From positions 1,004,412-1,068,411 of the forward strand of contig MNCI01004661.1 of assembly GCA_015680685.1 (NCBI GenBank): a stretch of DNA of 64,000 nucleotides, given 5' to 3'. This document shows positions 32,238 to 43,235 of this stretch, one piece after another. The notes under the pieces were generated by a model. The model was not told where the DNA came from. It saw only the letters and a program-made list of their open reading frames with translations, and made no database searches. Origin of the DNA: Gnetum montanum (taxonomy: Eukaryota; Streptophyta; Gnetopsida; Gnetales; Gnetaceae). The position numbers were made by a program, and so were the translations under genes. Each line of letters begins with the position of its first letter. Position 1 is the stretch's first letter.

Positions 32238-33803
32238 GTTTGTTGGATAAACACTTGGCCACCATAACTTTTGTTTTCTATAGTCGTAATTTTTTGTGAA
32301 AATTGTAACTTCCTAGCCTTAATCCCATGATGATTGTAACCACCACCAAGGCCACTTGTCAACTACAAAGGCCACTTGTCAACTAAACGGGACACATGTC
32401 AGATGCAGCATTTTTATCTCTTTTATTGTTGAAACCACCCAAAATTGTTGTAACTTACCTAACTTGTTGGGCAAGTAACCTCCTAACTTGTTGGGCAAGT
32501 AATCTCCTAATTGGTTGGCCAGGTTACTTGGGAGAGAAGTTAGGTGAGATATTTTTAAATATGTAACTTCCCTACCTACCTTGGAACCCTTTCTTTTCTT
32601 TTCTGCTTATTTGGAGGAGGAATCGCTGGAAATCATCATCACACTTGGAGTGACACATCACACTTGGAAGATTTGTAAAGAAGATTGTTTGCAAGATGGC
32701 TTGCTAGAATAAAGATTTCAGCCTCTTTGTCATGGTCCTGTGAGTTATGCATTTCATTTTTTGTTTTGTTTAAATTGTTTAGCTAGTGGTTTAGATAGTA
32801 TCATCCTTGGCAAGTAATTTTGGGATTTTTAGATTGCTCTTATTGTTCTTGTTGCCCGATAGAAATTTCTATTAAAATTTTGCCATAGAAGCGCTTGTGT
32901 TTAAAAGCCTTAAGAGCATTTTAGTAGTAAATTTCGTTATTGTGCAACGTGTGGGAACTGCTATTGGGATTGTTGTAAGAGAGCCTCTGTTTGTAGTCAC
33001 GCCGTTGAACAATTCAGTAGTCGAGAGGGTTCAGAAAATCTTTGGTATTTTGATGGGACCAGAATAGCTTCTTTTTATCTTTAAAGTGAATTCTCGTGGT
33101 ATTTCAATCAGAAATTGTCAAGTCTTTTAAAGGTTCTGTTTGAATGCAATCGTTGACATCTATTATCTAGTCAAAATGGAGTCTCGTACGTGGTAGTTTA
33201 CGCAGCAATTTTTGGTAGCATAATAGGATTGTCTTGAAGATATTGCTTGTTTGAGCCTTGGAAGTTTGAACAATTCGTAGATATTGAATTTGGGATAGCT
33301 TTATTGCGAAGTGTTTACTCGTGTCATTTTACCTTGTTTAAATATTTGAGGTCTACACAAATCTGCTTTCTTTTCTTTTCTGCTTATTTCCATCGAATCT
33401 TGCTCTATTTCTAGTTTTCTTGTGGAACTATCTCTTTCTCTGGGGAAAATTAGGAGTAGATTGCGGAGTTGTGCTCAAATGTTTTTGCAAAATTTTATTT
33501 GTTACAAGTAGGTATTATAAGGACCGCGTAGACTAGGTAGTGAACAAAATAGGAAATTTTCAAGAACTCACAGTACTTGGCAAAGTTGGCTGAATCTCTT
33601 TAAAGTAAGTCATTTGTAGTTCACACACAAAGTAATTGTTACATTTTACACAACCACACGCCGCAACAGCACACACACATACTCACATTAACTACTGAGT
33701 CTATTTGGAGGTATCTGGGCCTTGGTGTTGCCAGAGACCAGCAGGCACCTAAATCCTGTTCGAGGACACTCGTTGGCGGTCGCGTCCCAAACGGTCGCCA
33801 ACA
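32238..33803. other. AT-rich second half of insertion E, possible LTR
   Basis: No coding sequence. Contains tandem repeats (20-bp GGCCACTTGTCAACTACAAA at 32350-32389 and a 24-bp AACTTGTTGGGCAAGTAACC unit at 32461-32530) and the block CTTTTCTTTTCTGCTTATTT twice (32591 and about 33369). The TGTTGG start and CAACA end would fit a 1.57-kb LTR. Confidence 0.4.
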
Positions 33804-34235
33804 ATTGGGAAGTCCCCTTTGCAATTCTTCACCTTGATTACTAAAAAGTCAGTAGGATATGACCACCCACAAATAGTGGTCATGATGTCTTCTACTAGTC
33901 CTAATGGAATGGTGATGGACTGGTCTACCAACTCCAACCTAATGTTGCTCTTCTTCAAGGGAGGAAGGTTCCATGTAGTGTACATCTCATGCAAGATTAG
34001 ATTAACACTAGAACCAGAGTCAAGAAGAGCTTTACAAGGCTCATTGCTAACAATTTGCAAATATACTAAGGGACTCCTAGGATTGGCTAACTTCCAAGGC
34101 AGGTTACCGGCTTGAATCCAATTAGATACAACATGGGTTAACATCATGGTATGGATTCGAGAGGGATTTTGGTTTGAAGGGGACTCAGATAAAGGTGATG
34201 TAGAGAAAGGTGGAGGAGTAGGGCCACCAACCATT
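33804..34235 (-). pseudogene. Aspartic protease of element D, N-terminal part
   Basis: The frame contains LLDSGSSVNLI, the DSG catalytic triplet of retrotransposon aspartic proteases, then LPPLKKSNIRLELVDQSITI and a NCKGDFPI block where insertion E cuts it. Protease cleaves the Gag-Pol polyprotein. The catalytic triplet is intact here, whereas element B has DSS. It rejoins at 30682. Confidence 0.85.
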
Positions 34236-34239
34236 GGTG

Positions 34240-36640
34240 TGTCTAAGGGCTTTTGTGGACTACGAGGTTAGAAGAAGGGTCTTTTCTTTGATCATGATTT
34301 TGACCCACTTGGTTGGCTAACCAGTTGCAGATTAACCACCCTTGTAGCATTTCTTTGCTGTGGTTGGGTAGGAAATTCACCTTGCGTGGATGGAGCAGGT
34401 GGTAGCTATGTAGGAGGCAAAGGAGTAGGTGTAGGAACAGGAGAATCATGAGGATAGTAGGTGGCATCCCTCCTTACATATGGTGGTTGGTAAACTTCAG
34501 GAGGGTAGTGGTGAGGTTGGTAAGCAGCAACATGACTAGAAGGGTCCTATGGAGATGAAGGTTGCTGAACATAATAACCATAAGGATCTAGTTGCTGGTA
34601 GGAGTACTGCTATCTTGGAGGTGCTAATGCCCATGATTGTGCTTGTTGCCACTACTAGTACAATTCATAAGGTTGCAGTGGGTTCCACTTAGATAATACT
34701 ACTATGGTTGGTGGAACTATTGAGAGTTGCCTTGTGGATAAGGCAATCTTTTGGGTGTTTACCTTTGTGTAAGTCATGGATGTAAGGCATACACCCCAGA
34801 TTCCTACAAGTGTGACATAATTGGATAGCATTCCTTGGGATGTTCATACTGGTAGATGTCACATCCATCATCATCATCTGATTTGCTATTTGCAACTGTC
34901 TCTATTGCAGCCATCTTACCCTTACCCTCGGATATGGCACATTTAGCTTTCTTACGTCTCTGGTGCTCACACTTACCACTTTGTTCCTTGGACTTTTCAG
35001 CAATTTTTAAAATAGGTTAAAACTTATTGTCCATGGAGTTCCATAATTGGTCAACCTTAGCCATAATTTTGAACTGAAATTTCTTAAGTGACAAGGTTTT
35101 CTGATTAGCCAACTCATCTCTTATTAACTCATCCTCACTGTCGTAAAATTAAACCTTCCCTTTTGTGAATGGAAGGATCCCTATTATATTCCTCTACACT
35201 TTCTCACTTTCTTAATTCTCCCTCCTCCCTAGCTACCTACTCAATTAACTTTTGGATCTAACAAGCGCTTAACTTTGTCAATCTCCCTTAAGCATATATG
35301 CCAAGAGTTTTTCTTATTTCATATTGTAGACCATCTATAATATGGCGGAGTTGATCAAGCTAAGAATATCCATGGCTGAGACACTTATGCAATAGAGAGT
35401 GGTACAGCCAATACCATCATCCAAGGATTTATGGTTTCCTTGTTTCCACCCTTCGATCTGCTTCCTTAGGTTGGACACTTGGGAGTACATTTGATATTTG
35501 TCATTAAACAATTCTAACATCGTACTCCATCGCTTGATTGATTTCGATTCCAAGGATCGGTACTAGTTTTCTACTTCCTTAATGAATGTCCTTAGAAATA
35601 ATTTCAACTTTTTCCAATCATTCTCAATATTCTGCAAGGCACATGCATCCTAGAAGGCTTGGAGATGATTTTGTAGATCAGTGTTGTAGCCTCCCTCAAA
35701 CCAAGGGATGTTGTTCATGTCCAGCCTCTTTATTTTGCTATCCTTTAATGCCTTTTTGGAATCCTCATGGCCTCTACAATGTTTAACATGCTCCAAGTGA
35801 CAAGTAGAGGTTCATCAAGGCCATAGTGATGGTGCCTACGATGTTCTCTACTAACCCTTCTTTCATGGTGGTGGATCTCTCTAGATCACCCATGCCTTCA
35901 ATCATGATTTTCCCAATAGTCCCTTCTATTATTTTGGTCTCGTTAGTCACCTCCATCATGGTCATGCCCTCTATGGCCACGATCTAAGCCAAATGAAGAA
36001 GAAGAAGATAACCAAGGGGAAGAGGAAGGAGGGCTTGCATTGTGCTGATGCCTACTACCTTCTCTTCAATGATTGTGACCATGATCACAATCATGACTTC
36101 CACTTGCCCCCTTGTCATGACTTTCTCCTCTAGATCCATTTTTTTTGTTGGATCCATTTACACCAGAGCTAGGATTATGAATTGTGGATTGCACGTTTGA
36201 ATTGAGGACCCCTTGATCAAAGTCAAAGAAAGGAGTGTCACCAAAGGAAAAGTCCCTAGAGAAGTGTTTGCCTCCATCCAATGGGCCAAGCGTAGGTAGA
36301 AAATTTTTTGAGCCCTTTCCCTTCAAAAGCTCATGTTGTTGCTCCAATTGATGATTCCTTAACCTTTGTGCTTTAGTGGGATGGTAATCCCTTGAATCAG
36401 GATCTCCCATCTCATACTCCTCATGAAGATGTTAAAGTCCATGTTGTGCAAACATTAGCTAGAGCATAGCTAGAACAGATTGATCTGGTAGTAACACAAT
36501 GTTGCCTTCCATGTTGCACCACCACAACATTTCATCTTGATGTAAGATGAAGGTGAAGTCTAGTACACACTCATTAGGATGAGCATATACCACCTGGTAT
36601 TGTTGAGCACTTGGATTGTCCTGGGCGAAGTTAAGCTCCT
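34240..36640 (-). pseudogene. gag remnant of element D
   Basis: A series of minus-strand frames that parallel element B gag: 36410-36066 (N-terminal, with YHPTKAQRLRNHQLEQQHEL and a His/Asp-rich end), 35980-35783 (basic and Met-rich), 35553-35335 (IKRWSTMLELFNDKYQMYSQ, the conserved gag helix block) and 34895-34243 (Pro/Gln-rich linker before protease). Stops and frameshifts are frequent. Confidence 0.75.
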
Positions 36641-36800
36641 ATGAGAAGAAGACATTTTATATTAGTGAATCTATATGCAGTGTGCAGTTAAGATTTAATT
36701 TAGTTATAATAATAATTTTATTTTTGTAATATTTGACCTTAGGATTTGAACAACAAGGTTACTAAGTTTCACTAAGTTTAGATAGAGAACATAAAACTAA

Positions 36801-36818
36801 AGTCAACAATGATGCCAA
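36801..36818 (-). promoter_or_regulatory. Primer-binding site of element D, decayed tRNA-Asp type
   Basis: On the minus strand TTGGCATCATTGTTGACT follows the LTR edge; it matches the tRNA-Asp type site of A and C with further transitions. Confidence 0.6.
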
Positions 36819-37697
36819 TGTTAAGTAGTGAGGTACCCATACATCCAACCATACAAATCATAGGCATTCACGTGTGATCTGGTCAAATTTTGTAGACTTT
36901 AATTACCAAGTACATTAGAGCTAAACAACGAGTTTGTGTTGTCTGTTCATTGTCTTCCCATTCTCACTTATGAAATGCAAGTGTATGGTTAAGTGTGACT
37001 GAGGCATAAAATTTTTATCATTTTATGTTTTATCAATTTGATCACCTAAAACAATAATGAAAGTGAGAGTAATTAAATACTAAGTGAATTATTATCTAAT
37101 CTAGCCTAACATAAGTAACCATCCCCACTTCCCATACACATCTTGAACTTCGTGTAAACACTACTGGGTTGTCAAACGCTAACTGTTTCTAAGCTACCAA
37201 GTGTCACATGTATGTTCGAAGGTGTCATGATTGTGTATTTTAATTAACTACTGAATTAATCAAAATCAATTGCTAAATGAATAATGTTAAATGTGAACTA
37301 CATGAAATCACAATTTATAAATGCATAAAGAAAGAAAGTCTCAAGTGCTACAAGGATGAATCAAAGAGCTCATCTTTATTGCCAACACAATGGTGTGTTC
37401 AAGTACATCAATGCTTGAGTAAAGATCCAATTACACTTAGAGCTCCTACTATGGGCACTTGGAAAATATTCTAACTCTTGAATGAACAAACTACAAGAAT
37501 TTTGCTACTTGACTCTAAAAAAAACCTCCTTGAATCATGTGCCCAAGGGTTGTACTTATAGGCCGAGGTATACCCCATGATATCGCATACCCGATATCGC
37601 ATCTTAGGCCGTGATATTGCATACCGGATACTCAATATTATAGCCACCTCGATATCAGATACCTGATATTGGAGCTCATGTAAGACTCGATTCATCA
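36819..37697 (-). repeat. 5' LTR of element D
   Basis: 879 bp, similar over its length to the 3' LTR at 22977-23804 (shared GTGTATGGTTAAGTGTGACT and GTAAACACTACTGGGTTGTC). The inner edge is TGTTAAGTAGTG instead of TGATGAG. Minus-strand TATA-like sequence near 37562; U3 with decayed GATATC motifs at 37572-37680, longer than in the 3' copy. Confidence 0.88.
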
Positions 37698-37741
37698 TTT
37701 GTGAATAACAATTTTTTCACAACACATAATTTGATAACAAG

Positions 37742-37753
37742 TGGTATCAGAGC
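37742..37753 (+). promoter_or_regulatory. Primer-binding site of element G, tRNA-iMet type
   Basis: TGGTATCAGAGC one base after the LTR, complementary to the 3' end of initiator tRNA-Met, the usual copia-type primer. Confidence 0.85.
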
Positions 37754-38185
37754 AAGGTTGAGAGAGGTTAAGTTGTACAATGTTTGTTATGGGTGGAGCA
37801 CAAAAGGTATTCCAAGGTAGATTATTTGTAGATTTTTTTTATGTTTTAGTGTAGATTATTTCAGTGGGAGTTTTGTGTACAATATAGTAAAAATGTCTTG
37901 TTTTTTTTCTCATTGATGAAAGAAACAAATGAAAAAGAGAAGAAACCAGGATACTAGCACTATCATGAGATTGAACATGTGAGAAGGGATTGCTCTGTTT
38001 TAAAACATGATGATCTTGTCTCTTGAATTTGTTACTGAAGAGACATCTTATTATTATGTTAGAGTTTGAGCTACATGTCTCTTTTGTTTTATTTAAGTTT
38101 TTTGTTAGCATGTGTTATGGTTTTTTGAGATAGTATTTGGTAATATTGATGTAATGCTATTTCATGTTGTTTTGGCTTGAAGAGG
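37754..38185 (+). pseudogene. Remnant gag-like internal region of element G
   Basis: Short broken sequence after the primer site. One frame reads HYHEIEHVRRDC around 37960, which looks like a decayed CCHC zinc knuckle (CxxCxxxGHxxxxC with two Cys and the Gly lost). Cut by element A at 38186; the last 154 bp of the internal region are at 44359-44512. Confidence 0.5.
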
Positions 38186-39249
38186 TGATGAGACGCGATA
38201 TGCACAAGTCGCGATATCGCATACGCGATATCGCAGTCCACCGTCAAATCTATAAATAAGAGGCAGCACTCCCCTCATTTCCCATCCTGGCTAGAAGTAG
38301 TGAAGCTCTGGCAGTTTGATCACTCCAGAGTTAGATTAATTTCCCATGTGCCCACAGTAGGAGTCCTAGAGTGAACGGCTCTTTATTCAAGCAACATTGT
38401 ACCTAAACACAAGTTGTGTACGGCAATAAAGACGAACTTGATTGGATAAACCTTGCAGTGCATGGATAGGATTTTATTTATTGTTATTTATTGCTCTTCT
38501 AGAATGTGGTATGAGTATGACTTGATTACGAGCATCTAAGGATGTGTACGGCTAGTCAAGGAATCGGCTGCTTGTCGCATGCGGTATGAGTATGACTTGA
38601 TTATGAGCATTGTGACTACTTGGTAACCCAGTAGCGTATCCCAGGATCTACGCTTGGTAATCCCAATGGTAGTCCCAGTGTGTATGGCTAGTCAAGGAAT
38701 CAGCTACTCATCGCACTTAGTCTAGTTAGGTTCTCTCACCCTTATCTTCTAGAATGTGGGATAAGTACGACTTGGCTACGAGCACCTACGGGTGTGTATG
38801 GCTAGTCAAGGAATCGGCTGCTTATCATACTTAGGCTAGTTAAGTACCTCAGTACGACCACTTCGAGCACGTGCATTACGTGTGGTGATCCCAGTAACAA
38901 TTAGCTTTTTATAGCCACAGTTGCATCAGTTCAGGGTATGTACGGTAAGTGGGAACGGATGCTGACGCTAGTTAATTTAGACTTGGGTCCTTAGTTAGAG
39001 TTAGTTAGCTTTCTCAACCCTTCACCCTTTAGCATAGGAGATAAACCTAAAAAGACCAAAAAACTCATATACCTCGGACTTACTTAACCATACACCATGA
39101 CAAAAACAAGTAAGTCTGGGAAGACAACGAATGATTAACCCCAAGTGTTCCATGAGGCGTTTAGGCATTTAGTTTGCGGAGTTCGACCGGATCATGCGTG
39201 CTACGCTCGTTTCGTATGGTTGAGTGTAGGGGTACCTCGCTACTCATCA
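38186..39249 (+). repeat. 5' LTR of element A
   Basis: 1064 bp. U3 has a short GATATC array (38194-38236), TATA box TATAAATAAG at 38251, and three copies of a GTGTACGGCTAGTCAAGGAA-type module around 38548, 38678 and 38790. About 54 bp shorter than the 3' LTR because of fewer GATATC units. Confidence 0.93.
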
Positions 39250-39250
39250 T

Positions 39251-39268
39251 TGGCACCATTGCTGGGGA
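39251..39268 (+). promoter_or_regulatory. Primer-binding site of element A, tRNA-Asp type
   Basis: TGGCACCATTGCTGGGGA one base after the 5' LTR; three transitions from the standard Athila/Tat primer site. Confidence 0.8.
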
Positions 39269-39279
39269 CATGGGTATGC

Positions 39280-40520
39280 ACAGTGGGATCAACTGTGCGA
39301 CATCGTGGATGGGCTAAGGCATGAAACGAGACGAACCCTTGGAACCTATGCCCAAGGGAGGCTATCACAACTTAGAGCCCATGAAGTGCAAAGCTTGTTG
39401 GAGCAAGTAGAAAATGAAGAAGGTGAGCTACGTAACAGGGAAAATGCAGAGGAGTACAACTGTGATCCCTCCCTTCAAAAGAAGGGAGTGAAATTTTGTG
39501 ATGAAGAGGATGAGTCACCAATCGAAGAGTTGGTGAACTGGAAAACCTTGCCAATCCAAAAGTTAACAACATAAATAGCGGCTAAGGTAGACGATGTATG
39601 GAGTTCCTTAGACTCTAAAATTGAAACCGTCTTAAAAATTGTAGAAGAGTCTAAGGTAGAGCAAAGTAGTGAGAAAGGTAAGAAAAAGTGGAGAGATTTA
39701 AGCCCTGCACATAACAAGGGTAAGGGGAAAATCACTAACTCTGATGTAGCTGTAGATTCTGACACAGACGATGATGGTGGATGTGAGGTTTGTTACTATG
39801 ACCATCCTAAGGGATGTTGCCCCATTATCTCACATCTACAAGAGTATAGGGTGTATGCACTAAATCCAATACTTAATCAACAGCAAACACCCCGAAGGTT
39901 GCCTTTTCCACAATTTAACCCAAGGCAGTTTCACCAACCACTAACATATTATCCAAGTGGAACTCCACCTCGGTCCATCAGATAGCATCAGCAATGGAAA
40001 TACCCACAGTCATGGGGGATACCATCGCCAAAACAAAAGTACCCTTATTGGAAACCTAATCCTTATGGATATTATGTGTAGTAGCCGATTTCTCCAAGTG
40101 ACTCTATGGGTCACGCAACCCCCAACCGTCACTACCAAGCTCGGGAGTACTTCAGAAGGACTCCTTCTCCTCCAGGAGACACTCCATACCCACACCATCC
40201 TCCTAATCCATCTGCACCTCTTCCACCTCAAGTAGTTCCCGTAACACCTCCTGATCCAACAATGCAAGGGGAACTTCCTCCTCAACCACAGCAACATCAT
40301 GCTACGAGAGATGTAAATATCCAACCTGCTACCGGTTTTGACAACTGTAAAAAGAGAAGACCTTATTTCAGAACCAAAAGCCTAGACAAACTCTCGCAAC
40401 AACAAGTGTTTGAGGCCATGTACACGCCTTCGCCATCTAACACTTCAGAGCACCCTTCAGTCCAACAGGGTGTAACGCATATGGTTATGTTAACGCATAC
40501 TATAACTAACTAGATCAAGG
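39280..40520 (+). pseudogene. gag C-terminal part and Pro-rich linker of element A
   Basis: The frame at 39305-39574 begins in the middle of gag (VDGLRHETRRTLGTYAQGRL matches 49066-49110 of element B), with Glu-rich EEGELRNRENAEE. The frame at 40106-40513 is the Pro-rich linker (PPGDTPYPHHPPNPSAPLPP). The gag N-terminus is lost by a deletion that brings the primer site next to CAGTGGGATCAACT. A TAA near 39572 and other stops are present. Confidence 0.8.
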
Positions 40521-40529
40521 TAGGCCACC

Positions 40530-41160
40530 TTCCCAGGAAACTAACTGACCCTGGGAGTCCCTTAATCTATCTATAGATCACTGGAAATAAACCACATAGG
40601 GCTCTTCTTGACTCAGGTTCTGGAGTCAACTTAATTTCACAAAAGATGTATCATGCCTGGAACCTGCCCCAACTTAAGAAGAGCAACATTCAACTAGAGC
40701 TGGCAAACTAGTCCATCATCATTTCCTTGGGATTGGTGGAGGATGTTATTACCACTGTGTGTAGTTGGTCCTACCTAGCTGACTTTTTGGTGATCGAAGT
40801 GAACAACAATGAAGGGAACTTCCCAATTATAATGGGAAGGGCATGGCTAAGAACAGTAGATGCATGCCTTATCATCCGCGATCTTTCCTTGAAAATCTCT
40901 AAGGTAAACATATGTGGAAAGATCGAGAAGAGGAAAGTTCCATGCATCACATATAGTGATTCATCGGGTGATGACATGGAGGGATGCTCATCTCCTCCAT
41001 GCAGTAGGTGTGCCCTTGAAATTTTGCAACAAAGATGCCTGTATGTAGCAACCACACAAGAAGTAGTAGACACCCTGTGGTTGACAGCTACTTGTAGAAG
41101 CAGAAAAACATGCATGGAAAGAACTAAGGAAACTCATGTTAACAATGAAAGCATATACAC
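40530..41160 (+). pseudogene. Aspartic protease of element A
   Basis: Contains LLDSGSGVNLI with the DSG catalytic triplet, a TAG at about 40709 after ELAN, then the open frame 40727-41311 with GLVEDVITTVCSWSYLADFL, IIMGRAWLRTVDACL and KIEKRKVPCITYSD. The catalytic core is recognisable but interrupted. It ends in the deletion join near 41240. Confidence 0.85.
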
Positions 41161-41289
41161 ATTGGAACATGAGCATCGCCAACTTCCACCCCTGAATCTA
41201 AGATCATCAATTGGGAGAAGTTGGGCACTTCTTAGAAATTCAAATAGATGCTCATTATTTCGAATCTCTCCCTTACGACTCAGTCATGG

Positions 41290-43235
41290 GGGAGATGGCC
41301 ACCTATGCTAACCATATGGGGCCTTCAGTTCTTTTAAGTTTTTGTTTTACACATTTTTGTTTTACAACATTTTTGTTTTACAAAGTTATTTAACTTCTCT
41401 AATTTTTGTTTTACAACATCGTTACACTTTTCCATTTTTTCTGTGAGTGTGTGTGTATCCACCCTATAAGTTTGTCCCATAATAAGTGTTCGGACTGATG
41501 GTATGAAGTATTTTCATATTGATTGCTAATGTTTGGTTTTTACCTTTAAGTCATAATGTTGATACTAAGGTATGTTTCTTTTGATATGGCAAGCAATGAG
41601 ATCACTTCCCCCATCCATCCACCAATTTCTATGGTTTCTCTTGGTTTGGAAATGTACAGTTCCCTTCTAATAAGAACTTTAACGAATCGGTGACTGGGTA
41701 TGTCTCAAACTAAAGAAGGACTCAAGGATTGCAAAGGGTGTGACTTCAAGGGAACTTGATGCTTTTGTGTTGGTCATTCTCTTGGGTTCTTAGATGTTTC
41801 TTCTTGAGTTTTCTTACCGTTCTGATGTTACCCAATTATTGGACGCTGAGAAAATAAAAATAAGAAGTCTTTGCATGGTGTGGTTCTCACGCATAAAAAC
41901 AAAAAACCAAAAAAAAAGAGAAAAAAGTGACGAAATTGAGAATTCAAAGCACACCCCTTAGACGAAATAAAATTTGGGCTACAAGCACTGGTTATGGAAC
42001 CAAAAGAGTTCCCTCTAACTAAGGCCCTCCTTGCTTCCCATTGCCTCCTTTGTTTCATCGGAATGGTGGTGGCTCTTTGAAGATGCATCCTTGTTATCCA
42101 AGTGGATGGTTTAGCCAAATGCATTGATGCGAAGCCGCTGGAAGTGGTTGCTTTGAGGCCAGAGTTGGAATGAGACTTGCCAAGTCACATTAATCATCAA
42201 ACACACAGGGGCTATACACCACCTTGTTCTTGAGATTCCATTCTATTTTCTTCTCTCCTCTCCATCCTTCTCTCCATTGTTCACCTCTTTACCGGTTGTA
42301 TCATTAGTGTATCTATTTTGGTTGATGCATTATTTTCTTTTCGGTAAATTCTTGCGGTTAAGACATTAACTCTTGTTCCAAAAGACATTCCCAGAGCCTA
42401 CAATTTCTTTGAATGTGGATCTATCAGGGCATTAAGGGCATGAGCCTGCTTTGGCGAGGACCCACTGACATTCCTATTTGGTGCGTTCGTTAACTTCTTT
42501 TCCTTAACATTTTGCAATTAATTATTATTTTTTTCATTCCCATCTTGACATCCATTCCACTGATGTTTTCGGTTGTCCCTTTTTATCTATCTTTCTTACT
42601 CCTTTCCCTTCTTCATTCTAATGCTACTGGAGGTTCACCATTAGTCATGGGGGTATGGGGCCCACTTTTTTGATTTTCTCCTAGCCCCAAAATTTTTTGA
42701 TTTTCTTCCTAACCCCTATACCTTCGGTAGTTATCAGTAACATCTTCCTAGGTCCATATCAACCATACCACAACCTAGCCAATGGAGTTACACCGAAGCA
42801 AGGTATTAATTACATGATGATTCATTTACACTTGCTAATATATGATTGTGTTGTGTGTGCAGATGGCAATCATGCAAACAACAGATTGGATCTGGAGTTG
42901 GAACAAACACTTGGAATGGAGCAGCGTTGAAGCAGCTATGAAAGGAGCAAGATCGATGGCGTGCTTATGGATGGACAACTAAAAGCACAATCTTGGCATT
43001 GGCAGTAGAAACACTTCTTTCTATCTCTCTCTTTCTCACAAGCTGCCAACAAAGACCTGATGTCACTGTAATAAGGTGTTCACCTTTGTTGTCATGAACA
43101 CCAGTTTTGTCAAGTCTTGTAATAATGATCTGTTCACATGTCATCCCATTAGTTCCATTCCCTTCAATAATTCCATACCTTCCCGATATTATTGTAAGGA
43201 ACTTGAGGACGAGTTTTCATTCAATCATGGGGGTA
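41290..43235 (+). other. 3' non-coding region of element A
   Basis: About 1.9 kb between the deletion join and the 3' LTR, with CAGTCATGGGGGAGATGGCC at its start and the poly-purine-like CATGGGGGTA directly before the LTR. No coding sequence recognised; it is shared with B (51660-53532), which suggests it is a long 3' UTR of the family. Confidence 0.6.

Larger units (their letters stand above)
30683..33803 (+). mobile_element. Insertion E with LTR-like ends carrying a captured host-gene fragment
   Basis: It starts TGTTGACACA and ends GGTCGCCAACA, with a perfect 5-bp duplication ATTGG at 30678-30682 and 33804-33808. TG...CA ends with a 5-bp duplication are typical of LTR elements. A second TGTTGG...TTGGCC start at 32238, after the purine-rich AATAGGGAG, may be the 3' LTR, but I cannot match it convincingly to the 5' end. 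No retrotransposon protein is visible. Inside is a plus-strand fragment of a PHD-AWS protein (31012-31505) and a GC-rich acidic frame (31482-31967). It is best described as a non-autonomous LTR-type element that picked up host sequence. The strand given is that of the captured fragment. Confidence 0.7.
22977..37697 (-). mobile_element. Ty3/gypsy element D, Athila/Tat-like, complete but decayed and with nested insertions
   Basis: LTRs 36819-37697 (5') and 22977-23804 (3') with family ends TGATGA/TCATCA (the 5' LTR has TGTTAAG at its inner edge). The target duplication TTTGT is at 22972-22976 and 37698-37702, inside the LTR of copia element G. The internal order on the minus strand is primer site, gag, protease, RT, RNase H, integrase, 3' region. 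A solo LTR (26241-27317) and a 3.1-kb insertion (30683-33803) are nested in it; without them it is about 10.5 kb. All domains have stops or frameshifts. It is the only copy here with the whole domain set. Confidence 0.9.

Noticed and set aside
41211-41393. Small frame at the A deletion join
   Set aside because: It spans the join between the protease end and the 3' region and has no independent support.
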